Positions 1-10,648 of a stretch of DNA of 38,788 nt are shown in pieces (the first letter of the stretch is position 1; each line of letters begins with the position of its first letter). The stretch is from contig CANQTX010000020.1 of assembly GCA_947626885.1 (NCBI GenBank), positions 1 to 38,788 of the forward strand, given 5' to 3'. The stretch is from an uncultured Clostridia bacterium (GTDB lineage: Bacteria > Bacillota > Clostridia > TANB77 > CAG-508). The notes beneath the pieces are model-generated. The model worked only from the letters and a program-made list of their open reading frames with translations. It made no database searches and was not told the DNA's origin. The translations under genes were made by a program, and so were the position numbers.

Positions 1-1034
1 CCATCTATTAATGTGCTAGTACCGTCTCTTGCTATTAATTCATGCTGGTCACTTAAGCCTAATCCTCCTGATTTTTCATTTCCATTAATCACACTTTTGT
101 TCTCTAATTCATATACAAGTGGGTAATGACTGTTATTTGAGCTATATTCACTACTTACCTTTTCTCCATATTTTATACCATTACTAGTATATATATGCGC
201 TCCGTTAGTCCCATTTAATGCTTCTTCCGTCATTCTTCCCTCTATGTCCTCTATATTAATACTTCTTCCTGTAATACCTTTACTTGTATCTCCATATAGA
301 CTATTACATGCTTCATTTAATAGGGTAACACCATTATTATATCCAGGTGCTCCTCCTAAATATACCTTTCCAGTCGTTGGATTCGTTGAGATTAATTCAA
401 CTTTTTTGTTTTTTTCATCTATAGAAAACACCTTCCATTCTGTTACTTGATAATTTGTTTCACTACTTTTTAAGATTTGGTCACTCTGGTTTTGTGTTGA
501 TGCTGAGCAATAATCTGCTTTCCATGTGTATTCTCCACTTGGGCTGTATGTTACGGTATCTCCTACTTTTAATCCTTCATCTATTGCTGTTGGTCCTGCC
601 TCTCCTGTTATTGTCACCACTCCATTGGATTCTATCGTAAAGTCTATGTTTGTATTATTATCTGTACTTGTGTATGTTCCTGTTATACTTCCATCCTCTC
701 CTCTTACGATTCCACTCACACTTCCTCCTGTTAAATACTGATTATTAAATTTACTTGTAATGGCATCTTCCGACAAATATTCTTCTTTACTTGAACTTGT
801 ATTCTTTGTCCACTCGTTTAAATAATCTGTTTCACAACTTGCCCATGCCATTGCTATATCTTCTTGTACTGTCGCTTTTCGATTTTCTGTTACCGCTGTA
901 CTTGCTTTGGTTATGACACCATTATTTCCTAGTACTAAGCTTATACTAATACCTGCTAAAATTAATAATACAATGATGGTTACCACTAATGCTACCAATG
1001 TAATACCCTTGTTATTACTTTTCTTGTTTATCAT
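1..1034 (-). CDS. Type IV prepilin-like surface protein (partial, C-terminus beyond window)
   Basis: This gene is open at the left edge; 344 codons are visible. The ATG at 1034 is preceded by AGGAGG ten bases upstream. The N-terminus is a short basic leader (MINKKSNNKG) followed by a hydrophobic helix, ITLVALVVTIIVLLILAG, which is the class III signal of type IV pilins and pseudopilins; a prepilin peptidase would cut after Gly10. Position +5 of the mature chain is Ala, not the usual Glu. The helix is followed by a Ser/Thr/Asn-rich exported domain with little charge, including a 'SPSGEYTW' motif near residue 170 and a 'WKVFSID' motif near residue 205. Proteins of this pattern are frequent in uncultured gut Clostridia and are usually annotated as type II secretion or pilin proteins. 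The visible sequence shows no pilus assembly genes nearby, so the role (surface display, pilus subunit or adhesin) is inferred only. Confidence 0.8.
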   Translation of the reverse strand, partial: MINKKSNNKGITLVALVVTIIVLLILAGISISLVLGNNGVITKASTAVTENRKATVQEDIAMAWASCETDYLNEWTKNTSSSKEEYLSEDAITSKFNNQYLTGGSVSGIVRGEDGSITGTYTSTDNNTNIDFTIESNGVVTITGEAGPTAIDEGLKVGDTVTYSPSGEYTWKADYCSASTQNQSDQILKSSETNYQVTEWKVFSIDEKNKKVELISTNPTTGKVYLGGAPGYNNGVTLLNEACNSLYGDTSKGITGRSINIEDIEGRMTEEALNGTNGAHIYTSNGIKYGEKVSSEYSSNNSHYPLVYELENKSVINGNEKSGGLGLSDQHELIARDGTSTLID

Positions 1035-1199
1035 CTTCTTTTGTCCTCCTTTTTTTCTTCACTTGTGCTTTTTTCTTTATCTTTCTTTCTAAATTATTTC
1101 CATTTTTTGAAATAGCATTCACTATATTTCTTCTTTTTTACAAAGATATTTACTTCCATGTACCTTCTATTTCATTAATAGCTAACAATTTATATTTAA

Positions 1200-1228
1200 A
1201 TTATACTTTAAGCATATTACCTTTGCAA
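1200..1228 (-). promoter_or_regulatory. SigA-type promoter of the prepilin-like gene
   Basis: Reading the minus strand, TTGCAA (1223-1228) and TATAAT (1200-1205) are separated by exactly 17 bp. It lies after the groEL terminator and about 165 bp before the prepilin start, so that gene is probably an independent unit with a long leader. The remaining part of this 336-bp gap (1035-1199) shows only A-rich leader sequence. Confidence 0.7.
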
Positions 1229-1294
1229 GTCTTTTTTACAAAAAGCATATTTTTATAATCTGCTTCGTGTATTTGTTTTCTCTTAGTTAAAAGT

Positions 1295-1329
1295 AAAAAA
1301 TAAGAAGGTCGTTTTCTTAAACCTTCTTA
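1295..1329 (-). terminator. Intrinsic terminator of groES-groEL
   Basis: On the minus strand TAAGAAGGT pairs with ACCTTCTTA around an 11-nt loop and is followed by TTTTTT. It sits about 40 bp after the groEL stop codon. Confidence 0.85.
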
Positions 1330-1370
1330 CTTTTCTTCTTTTTATAATATTTTTCTTACAATAAAAGTTA

Positions 1371-3355
<1,985 letters not shown>

Positions 3356-3459
3356 TCATTATATTTTTTAAAGTCCTTACTACCAATTTGTCATTTTAAT
3401 TTTTTTGTTATATACAGTATTGTCCCCCCTTGAATATAACTATATTTCAAATAGCAAAA

Positions 3460-3486
3460 TTAGCAGTCATTATTCTTGACTGCTAA
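3460..3486 (-). promoter_or_regulatory. CIRCE operator (HrcA binding site), variant
   Basis: The inverted repeat TTAGCAGTC-N9-GACTGCTAA has the exact 9-9-9 geometry of CIRCE. The family consensus is TTAGCACTC-N9-GAGTGCTAA, so the seventh base of each arm is changed symmetrically and the dyad is kept perfect. It begins one base after the -10 hexamer and so covers the transcription start of groES-groEL, the usual position for HrcA repression. Confidence 0.9.
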
Positions 3487-3487
3487 A

Positions 3488-3516
3488 ATTTTACACCTTT
3501 TTCCTTTAATTGTCAA
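3488..3516 (-). promoter_or_regulatory. SigA promoter of groESL
   Basis: On the minus strand TTGACA (3511-3516) is followed after 17 bp by TAAAAT (3488-3493). The -35 is a perfect match. The CIRCE operator starts directly behind it. The promoter begins within a few bases of the stop codon of the upstream SPFH-like gene, and no terminator separates the two. Confidence 0.9.
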
Positions 3517-3520
3517 TAGT

Positions 3521-4237
3521 TTATTTGAAAAATTTTTTCTTCTTTTTATCCATTAATTCCAAAGTCTCAATATCGAAATAAGTAATCTTTATACCATATT
3601 CCGATAATTTTTCATCAAACTCATTTCTTCTTAGCTGAATAGCTAATTCCTTGGATTTCGTTTTTATCATATCTACATTTAATTTATATTCTTCTGAAAG
3701 TTCGTTTATGCCATCTTCAATAGATTTTATAGCATATTTTCTTGTTTGTTCTATTAATTCTTGTTTGGAAAAATGGTTACGTAAACCGATAACTTTTAAT
3801 AAGAATTTTTTAGGATTTTCAATATAAAAATCATATCTACCACTAATTTTTATATTATATTCTTTAATATTGTTTCCATGATATTCTTTATATTTAATAG
3901 GTTCTTCAATAAAATATTTATTATGCTCTATCATTTTTTGATTAATAAATAAAATACTAAGTGGCTCGTTTTCTCCTTTTTGAATACATACATTTTCCCA
4001 TTCATTTGGTATGTCCTTTTTATCTGCTTCTTCACTAACTACTTGATAATATCCCGTATTTTGTACTACATCTAATACTCTTCCATTTTCTAATAAAAGT
4101 AATAATTGATATTCTTGTAGTCGAATCAATACATTTTCTTCCACATGATACATTCTAAATAAAATATCATTATTTAGCTCATTACACAGTAAAACCTTAT
4201 CTTCTTCACCTGTATTTTCACATAATTTTAATCTCAT
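3521..4237 (-). CDS. SPFH/band-7-like protein (YdjI-type), putative
   Basis: The 238-residue product has no signal peptide. Residues roughly 24-60 read 'ILFRMYHVEENVLIRLQEYQ' followed by 'LLENGRVLDVVQNTGYYQV', which matches the 'put out GS.L.V.E.Q.A.F..G...F.PG.Y' core of SPFH proteins of the YdjI / virion-core-like group. A later segment, 'KISGRYDFYIENPKKFLLKV', then a helical stretch with 'IKSIEDGINEL', fits the second half of an SPFH domain. The zinc-ribbon tail common in YdjI relatives is absent. I start it at the ATG at 4237 because AGGAAG lies just upstream; a TTG at 4249 is possible but would overlap that site. Membrane stress association is known for the family; the actual role here is unknown. 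It follows pyrG by about 30 bp and is probably co-transcribed with it. Confidence 0.65.
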   Translation of the reverse strand: MRLKLCENTGEEDKVLLCNELNNDILFRMYHVEENVLIRLQEYQLLLLLENGRVLDVVQNTGYYQVVSEEADKKDIPNEWENVCIQKGENEPLSILFINQKMIEHNKYFIEEPIKYKEYHGNNIKEYNIKISGRYDFYIENPKKFLLKVIGLRNHFSKQELIEQTRKYAIKSIEDGINELSEEYKLNVDMIKTKSKELAIQLRRNEFDEKLSEYGIKITYFDIETLELMDKKKKKFFK

Positions 4238-4270
4238 TATCTTCCTCAATCTATCGTCATATTTTATGTA

Positions 4271-5866
4271 TTATTTTATCTCTTTTGCTGCTTTAATAAA
4301 AGCTTTAAATAATGGTGCTGGTCTATCAGGTCTAGATTTAAACTCAGGATGAAATTGACCGGCAATAAAAAATGGATGATGAATATTTTCAACAATTTCT
4401 ACTAATGTTCCATCTGGTGATATACCTGAACAAATTAATCCTGCTTGTTCTAGTTTTTCCTTATAATCATTATTATATTCAAAACGATGTCTATGTCTTT
4501 CAGAAATATCTTCTGTCTCATAAATTTTATATGCCAAAGAATCTTTTTTAATTTTACAAGGATAACTGCCTAAACGCATTGTTCCACCTTTTTTTGTAAC
4601 ACTTTTTTGTGTTTCCATAATATGTATAACAGGATTTTTCGTTGTTTCACTAAATTCAGCAGAATTAGCATCTGTCAATCCTAAAACATGTCTGGCAAAC
4701 TCAACAACCGCCATTTGCATTCCTAAACAAATACCTAAAAAGGGAATATTATTTTCTCTAGCATATTGTATTGCAGTAATTTTTCCATCAATTCCTCTAT
4801 TACCAAAACCACCTGGCACTAGAATACCATCATACTCTTGCAAAACATACTTTACATTATCTGGTGTAATGGTTTCAGAATCTATAAAAGCAATATCAAC
4901 ATTAACATGGTTTGCAAATCCACCATGTCGCAAACTTTCAGCCACAGAAAGATAGGAATCTTGTAATTGCATGTATTTTCCCACTAAAGCAATACGTACT
5001 TGACCTTGCATATTTTTTATATCTTCTATCATGGTTTCCCATTCTTGATTTTTAGGCTCTATATTTTCCAATTGTAAATGTTTACAAACAGCTGTTGCTA
5101 ATCCTTGCTTTTCAAGCATAAGTGGTACAGCATAAAGATTTTCTGCTGTTAAATTTGGAATAACATTTTCTGGTCTTACATTACAGAAAAGTGCTAATTT
5201 TTCTCTAATTTCTTTTGGTATATCTCTTTCACTTCTGCAAACTAATATATCTGGTTTAATACCAAAAGACTGTAGTTCTTTTACAGAATGCTGTGTCGGT
5301 TTCGATTTTAATTCACATGAACCTGAGATATAGGGTAACAAAGTTACATGAATATAAACAACATCTTCTGGTTTTTTTTCTAAACCCACCTGTCGAATTG
5401 ATTCCACAAAAGCAAGTCCTTCAATATCTCCTATTGTTCCTCCTAGCTCTGTAATTACAATATCGGTTTGTCCATCAAAACTATAAATTTTTTCTTTAAT
5501 TTCATTCGTTACATGAGGAATTACTTGAACCGTTTTTCCTAAATAGTCGCCTCTTCTTTCTTTATTCAAGACACTTTGATAAATTTGACCAGAACTCACA
5601 CTACAATTACGATTTAAATTAACATCTGTAAATCTTTCATAATGCCCTAAATCTAAATCTGTTTCAGCACCATCCTCTGTTACAAAAACTTCTCCATGTT
5701 CATAAGGGCTCATAGTTCCAGGGTCCACATTAATATAAGGATCAAATTTTTGATTGATAACACGATAGCCTCGATTCTTTAACAATCTTCCTAGAGAAGA
5801 TGCTGTTATTCCTTTTCCTAGTCCTGATACAACGCCTCCTGTAATAAAAATATATTTGGTGTTCAT
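4271..5866 (-). CDS. pyrG: CTP synthase
   Basis: PyrG makes CTP from UTP, ATP and glutamine, the last step of pyrimidine nucleotide synthesis. At 531 residues it is full length. The synthase half carries the P-loop '[11 protein letters not shown]' (residues 10-20), the magnesium and UTP region '[19 protein letters not shown]', and the CTP feedback region. The glutaminase half carries the oxyanion strand 'GGFGNRG', the nucleophile motif 'LGICLGMQ' (Cys at about 379) and the '[11 protein letters not shown]' His-Glu of the triad. AAAAGGAGC precedes the ATG. A promoter and then a strong hairpin with a T-run sit directly upstream, pointing to leader attenuation as known for pyrG in Bacillus, although the initial GGG used in that mechanism is not present here. 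Confidence 0.98.
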   Translation of the reverse strand: MNTKYIFITGGVVSGLGKGITASSLGRLLKNRGYRVINQKFDPYINVDPGTMSPYEHGEVFVTEDGAETDLDLGHYERFTDVNLNRNCSVSSGQIYQSVLNKERRGDYLGKTVQVIPHVTNEIKEKIYSFDGQTDIVITELGGTIGDIEGLAFVESIRQVGLEKKPEDVVYIHVTLLPYISGSCELKSKPTQHSVKELQSFGIKPDILVCRSERDIPKEIREKLALFCNVRPENVIPNLTAENLYAVPLMLEKQGLATAVCKHLQLENIEPKNQEWETMIEDIKNMQGQVRIALVGKYMQLQDSYLSVAESLRHGGFANHVNVDIAFIDSETITPDNVKYVLQEYDGILVPGGFGNRGIDGKITAIQYARENNIPFLGICLGMQMAVVEFARHVLGLTDANSAEFSETTKNPVIHIMETQKSVTKKGGTMRLGSYPCKIKKDSLAYKIYETEDISERHRHRFEYNNDYKEKLEQAGLICSGISPDGTLVEIVENIHHPFFIAGQFHPEFKSRPDRPAPLFKAFIKAAKEIK

Positions 5867-5890
5867 GTTTTGCTCCTTTTATTTGATTTT

Positions 5891-5940
5891 TAAAAATAAA
5901 AAAACAGATTGAAAAAAAGGGTTTTTTTTTTAATCTGTTT
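5891..5940 (-). terminator. Leader terminator / putative attenuator before pyrG
   Basis: On the minus strand AAACAGATT pairs with AATCTGTTT, the stem is extended by an A-run against a T-run, and it is followed by TTTTTTTATTTTTA. Because the promoter at 5964-5993 lies upstream of it and pyrG lies downstream, transcripts starting there must read through it. It may also end the upstream rlmB transcript. Confidence 0.75.
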
Positions 5941-5963
5941 AGATTTGTTTTTTCGACATTCAT

Positions 5964-5993
5964 ATTTTACCATGCTTTTCTATGATAAGTCAA
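5964..5993 (-). promoter_or_regulatory. Promoter of pyrG
   Basis: TTGACT (5988-5993) and TAAAAT (5964-5969) on the minus strand are spaced by 18 bp, immediately after the rlmB stop codon. The predicted start, near 5957, reads GTCGAAAA, not GGGC. Confidence 0.65.
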
Positions 5994-6000
5994 GATTTTA

Positions 6001-7002
6001 TCAAAAGTTTCTTTGTTTTACCGCTTCATACAACACAATGCCTGCGGAAACAGAAGCATTTAACGAAGTAATTTTCCCTCTCATAGGAATTTTGATTAAT
6101 AAATCTGTGTTCTCTTTTACTAATTTACTCATTCCAAATCCTTCACTACCAATAATGATTGCTAAAGGTCCTTTCAAATCTTGATGATAATATAAAGTTT
6201 CTGCTTCACTATCTGTTCCAATAATCCAAAGACCTGCGTCTTTTAACTTTCGAATCGTATCATTAATATTGTTAACTCTTGCCACCTTTACATAAGCTGT
6301 TGCACCCGTTGAAACTTTAACTACTGTACTATTAACTGCTACATTTCTTCTTTTAGGGATGATAATTCCATGTACACCTGCTGTTTCTGCTGTTCTAATA
6401 ATAGAACCCATATTATGAGGATCTTCAATGCCATCTAAAATTAAAATGAAAGGATCTTCCTTTTTATTCTTGGCTATTTCTAGAATATCTTCTATTTCAC
6501 AATAATTAAATGGTGGTACAATGGCTATCACACCTTGATGATTTTCTGCCATCGTATCTAACTTTGCTTTATCTACTTCTACTAGAACAATTCTTGCTTC
6601 TTTTGCTTTAGCAATAATTTCATTAATGGAGCCATGTCTCTCTCCACGTTCCACAAATATTTTGTTAATATCTTTACCAGACTTTAAAACTTCTAACACA
6701 GCATTTCTACCAACTATCATATCATCATATAGTATTTCATCTTCATTATTCTGCCTTCTATCTTCTAATCCTCTTCTTTCTACAAATCTTCTATCCGACT
6801 CTGAACGTCTTTCTCCAATTCTTCTATCTAATTCTCCACGTTCAGCATCTCTTCTATTTTTCACTCTTCTATCAGCCATTCTTCTCTCATCATTTCTTCT
6901 ATCATATTTTCTTCTTTCTGTTTGTCTTCTTTCGTCATATTGTTTTTGTTCTTCTTCTATCCTTGCCTGTTTATTCCTTTTATCTCTGTAACTTTCTCTC
7001 AT
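6001..7002 (-). CDS. rlmB: 23S rRNA 2'-O-ribose methyltransferase, RlmB/TrmH (SPOUT) family, with Arg-rich extension
   Basis: The catalytic part (residues about 95-333) is a complete SPOUT methyltransferase. It has the substrate-binding L30e-like subdomain beginning 'IVGRNAVLEVLKSG', then 'LDGIEDPHNMGSIIRTAE' (motif 1, with the catalytic Arg), 'IIIGSEGFGMS' (motif 2) and 'IPMRGKITSLNASVSAGI' (motif 3). RlmB of Escherichia coli methylates G2251 of 23S rRNA; substrate identity here is inferred. The first 90 residues are unusual: a low-complexity region of about a dozen DRR/ERR/NRR units spaced 6-8 residues apart, almost wholly Arg, Glu and Asp. It is predicted to be a charged helix or disordered RNA-binding tail. 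The gene lies between lepA and pyrG with a good AGGAGAAGA site before the ATG at 7002. Confidence 0.9.
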   Translation of the reverse strand: MRESYRDKRNKQARIEEEQKQYDERRQTERRKYDRRNDERRMADRRVKNRRDAERGELDRRIGERRSESDRRFVERRGLEDRRQNNEDEILYDDMIVGRNAVLEVLKSGKDINKIFVERGERHGSINEIIAKAKEARIVLVEVDKAKLDTMAENHQGVIAIVPPFNYCEIEDILEIAKNKKEDPFILILDGIEDPHNMGSIIRTAETAGVHGIIIPKRRNVAVNSTVVKVSTGATAYVKVARVNNINDTIRKLKDAGLWIIGTDSEAETLYYHQDLKGPLAIIIGSEGFGMSKLVKENTDLLIKIPMRGKITSLNASVSAGIVLYEAVKQRNF

Positions 7003-7062
7003 GATTCTTCTCCTTCGATTTTAACATTCTTTTTACTTATCTTAACATAAATATAATATTCT

Positions 7063-8881
7063 TTATTCTTCATTATCCAATTTTAAAACTGCTAAAAATG
7101 CCTCCTGTGGTACTTCTACATTTCCTATTTGACGCATTTTCTTTTTTCCTTTTTTTTGTTTTTCTAACAATTTTTTCTTTCGTGTAATATCACCACCATA
7201 GCATTTAGCTAATACATCTTTTCTCATAGCAGATAAAGTTTCTCTAGCAATAATTTTCCCACCTACCACTGCTTGAATAGGAATCTCAAATAATTGCCTT
7301 GGGATAACTTTTTTTAATTTCTCTGCCATTTTTCTGCCTCTATCATAAGCATTATCTTTATGCACAATAAAAGATAAGGCATCTACAGGCTCATTATTAA
7401 TACGCAAATCTAATTTTACAAGTTCTGCTCGTCGATATTCTTTAAATTCATAATCAACAGAAGCATATCCCTTTGTTTTAGATTTTATTGTATCAAAAAA
7501 ATCATAAATAATTTCATTTAATGGTAAGTCATATTCAAGCGTTACTCTATTTTCATCAAGATATTTCATATCTATATAAATACCTCTTCTATCTTGACAC
7601 ACTTTCATCACATTTCCTACAAACTCTTTGGGAATCATAATTTCTGCCTTCATAATTGGTTCTTCCATATAATTAATTTCTGTTGTAGGAGGTAATTCCG
7701 TTGGATTATATAATTCGATAATATCTCCATCTGTTTTATAAATTTTATAAATAACAGAAGGTGCTGTGGTAATTAACCCAATATCAAATTCTCTCTCTAA
7801 TCTTTCTATTACAATTTCTAGATGTAATAAACCTAAAAATCCACAACGAAAACCGAATCCTAAAGCTGCCGACGTTTCCGGTTCATAATTCAAAGCAGCA
7901 TCATTTAATTTTAGTTTTTCTAAAGCTTCTTTTAAAGCTTCATATTCGCTACCATCTAATGGATACATGCCACAATAAACCATTGAATTTGCTGTTTTAT
8001 AGCCTGGTAATGGCTCTTTAGCAGGATTCGATTTTAATGTAATAGTATCTCCTACATGTAAATCTGATACAGTTTTTACACTCGCTGATATATATCCTAC
8101 TTCTCCAGCTGTTAATACATCTGTTGGCACATAACTACCTGCTCCAAAATATCCCACCTCTGTTACAGTAAAAACTTTTCCAGTTGCCATAAATAAAATT
8201 TCATCATTTGCTTTAACACTTCCATTTTTAATTCTTACATAACTTAATGCTCCTTTATAATTATCATAATAAGAATCAAAAATTAAAGCCTGTAATGCTC
8301 CTTCTGGATCACCATTGGGTGCAGGAATATCTGTTACAATTCTTTCTAATACTTCTTCAACATTAAATCCCGTTTTTGCAGAAATGCAAGGAGCATCCAT
8401 CGCAGGAATTCCAATAATATCTTCTATTTCTTTTTTTACTTCATCAGGTCTTGCATTTGGTAAATCCACTTTATTAATAACTGGTAAAATTTCTAAATTA
8501 TCATCTATTGCTAAATATACATTTGCTAACGTCTGTGCTTCAACACCTTGTGTACTATCTACAACTAAAATTGCGCCTTCACAAGCCGCCAAGCTTCTTG
8601 ACACTTCATAGTTAAAATCTACATGTCCGAGGTGTATCAATTAAATTAAATTCATAATTTTGTCCGTCTTTTGCTGTATAATTCATTTTTACAGCTTGTG
8701 ATTTTATAGTAATTCCTCTTTCTCTTTCAATATCCATATTGTCCAACACTTGAGATTCCATTTCTCTTTGACTTAAGACTCCTGTCATCTCAATAATTCT
8801 ATCTGCTAAAGTAGATTTACCATGATCAATATGTGCTATAATACTGAAATTTCTAATTTTTTTTTGTTTATCTTCTTGCAT
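7063..8881 (-). pseudogene. lepA: Elongation factor 4 (LepA), frameshifted by one inserted base
   Basis: LepA is a ribosome-associated GTPase that acts in initiation and back-translocation. Two overlapping reading frames together give a full-length protein of about 605 residues. The first, from the ATG at 8881, runs through the P-loop '[13 protein letters not shown]' and switch I '[10 protein letters not shown]' to 'NLIDTP', then is thrown out of frame. The second frame resumes exactly at '[18 protein letters not shown]' and continues with 'NKVDLP', domains II to V and the LepA-specific C-terminal domain ending '[11 protein letters not shown]'. Removing the single G at plus-strand position 8629 restores the G3 motif DTPGH. 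No other lesion is visible, so this is either a very recent mutation or a sequencing/assembly error; the inserted base is not in a homopolymer. It is flanked by the phosphoesterase gene (12 bp) and rlmB. Confidence 0.92.
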
Positions 8882-8893
8882 AATCTCTCCTGT

Positions 8894-9607
8894 TTAATGA
8901 TTCTTTTTTATTTTTAATAATTGAAATTTTAAATAATCGGAACTAACTAACTGATAGGTAATCCCATGCATATTTCCTTCAATAGCATCCTTATGGGCAT
9001 CTGCATGTAAATGCCCATAATAACATCTTTTTATAGGATACGCTTGCATAGTTTTTATAAAATCGATTTCCTCCGGCACTGGTTCTTTATAAAAAGGAGG
9101 ATAATGCATTAATGCAATCATTTCTCGATTTTCTCCAAATTCTTGTATACCTTTTTGTATAGATAAACGTAATCTTTCATTCTCTCGTTTCAATATTTTG
9201 TAATTTTCTTCTGATTTAAAAGCATTTATCCATCCTCTTGTTCCCACAATGATTTTGTCTTCTATTAAAAATGCATTATTATAGAGAAACTCAATGTTTT
9301 CAAAACCATTACAACTTAAATACTGTTTCATACGAGTGATAGTTGTCCACCAATAATCATGATTTCCTTTTAATAAAATTTTTCTTCCTGGTAAATGGTT
9401 TAAAAATAGAAAATCTTGATAGGTGTCTTCCAAATAAGTGGCCCATGAAAAATCACCTGGTAAGAGTACTGTGTCTGTTTCTGTTACATTTTGTAACCAA
9501 CTTTGTTTTACTTTTTCAACATGATTTTCCCAAAGATTTCCAAAAATATCCATTGGTTTATTTACTGAAAAAGATAAATGTAAATCACCTATAACATATA
9601 TCGCCAT
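8894..9607 (-). CDS. Metallophosphoesterase family protein
   Basis: The 237-residue soluble protein has the full calcineurin-like dimetal signature: 'GDLHLS' at residue 7, 'GDFSWA' near residue 52, 'KGNHDYWW' near residue 79, 'MHYPPF' near residue 168, and 'GHLHADAH' near residue 199. These supply the Asp, His and Asn ligands of the metal pair. The family hydrolyses phosphomono- or diesters; the substrate cannot be told from the sequence. The gene lies four bases after tsaD and is probably translated from the same mRNA as tsaD and lepA. The start ATG at 9607 is preceded by AAGGAG. Confidence 0.92.
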   Translation of the reverse strand: MAIYVIGDLHLSFSVNKPMDIFGNLWENHVEKVKQSWLQNVTETDTVLLPGDFSWATYLEDTYQDFLFLNHLPGRKILLKGNHDYWWTTITRMKQYLSCNGFENIEFLYNNAFLIEDKIIVGTRGWINAFKSEENYKILKRENERLRLSIQKGIQEFGENREMIALMHYPPFYKEPVPEEIDFIKTMQAYPIKRCYYGHLHADAHKDAIEGNMHGITYQLVSSDYLKFQLLKIKKNH

Positions 9608-9611
9608 CTAT

Positions 9612-10622
9612 CTACTCCTTTATTGGTTCTTGTATTTTTAAATTTGGAATAGCATTTAACTTTAAATCTGCTCTTTCACCATTTATATATTGATAATAAC
9701 CACAAGCAGCTATCATAGCAGCATTATCTGTACAAAGAACAGGTTCAGGGTAATATACATTTACCTGTGTATTTTTTGCAAATTCATCAAAAGCATTTCT
9801 AATATAAGAATTCCTTGAAACACCACCTGCAATAACAAGTTTATCAAAATGGTATTGTTGTATTGCCTTTTTTACATTTGTTACAAGCATCTCTGTAATA
9901 ACCTTTTGAAAACTAGCACATAAATCTGCTTTATCTATATTAGGATTTCTATGATGCAAATTGACAATGGCTGTTTTTATACCACTAAAACTAAAGTCTA
10001 AATTATTCAAATGTGTGACTGGAAGCTTAATACAAGGTTGTCCTTGTTTTGCTAAAACATCTATCTTTGGACCTCCTGGATAGCCTAAACCTATAACTCG
10101 TGCTACTTTATCAAAAGCTTCTCCTATGGCATCATCTCTTGTTTTTCCTAACATTTCAAAATTCTGGTAAGAGATTACACTGACTAAATAAGTATGTCCA
10201 CCAGAAATCACTAAACATAAAAAAGGTGGTTCTAATTCTTCATGTGTCAAATAATTTCCAGCAATATGTCCCTCTATATGATTAACTGCTATTAACGGCT
10301 TTCCTGTTACAAAGCTTAGTCCTTTAGCATAGGAAACACCAACTAGTAGAGCACCAACTAATCCAGGTCCATGCGTAACAGCAATTCCATCAATTTGATT
10401 TAATGTAACGTTTGCTTCTTTTAAAGCTTTTTTCATAATATTATTAATTATTTCAATATGACATCTAGAAGCAATCTCTGGAACCACACCGCCATACTCT
10501 TCATGAATGTTTATTTGAGAATGAATGATATTAGATAAAATTTTTCTACCATTTTTTACAATAGAAACTGATGTTTCATCACAACTTGTCTCTATTCCCA
10601 TTATTAATAGATCTTTTTTCAA
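9612..10622 (-). CDS. tsaD: tRNA N6-threonylcarbamoyladenosine transferase TsaD (Gcp/YgjD/Kae1)
   Basis: TsaD transfers the threonylcarbamoyl group onto A37 of tRNAs that read ANN codons, working with TsaB and TsaE. The 336-residue length is standard. It opens 'MGIETSCDETSVSIV', has the metal-binding 'NHIEGHIAGN' (His-x3-His near residue 115), the ATP-binding 'VISGGHTYLV' and 'GLGYPGGP', and the late 'IAGGVSRNSYIR' and 'CTDNAAMIA' motifs with an Asp metal ligand. The likely start is TTG at 10622 because AGGAG lies six bases upstream; the ATG at residue 8 is the alternative. tsaB and tsaE are not in this window. Confidence 0.97.
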   Translation of the reverse strand: MKKDLLIMGIETSCDETSVSIVKNGRKILSNIIHSQINIHEEYGGVVPEIASRCHIEIINNIMKKALKEANVTLNQIDGIAVTHGPGLVGALLVGVSYAKGLSFVTGKPLIAVNHIEGHIAGNYLTHEELEPPFLCLVISGGHTYLVSVISYQNFEMLGKTRDDAIGEAFDKVARVIGLGYPGGPKIDVLAKQGQPCIKLPVTHLNNLDFSFSGIKTAIVNLHHRNPNIDKADLCASFQKVITEMLVTNVKKAIQQYHFDKLVIAGGVSRNSYIRNAFDEFAKNTQVNVYYPEPVLCTDNAAMIAACGYYQYINGERADLKLNAIPNLKIQEPIKE

Positions 10623-10648
10623 TAATTACTCCTTTTTTGCTTTCTTTT

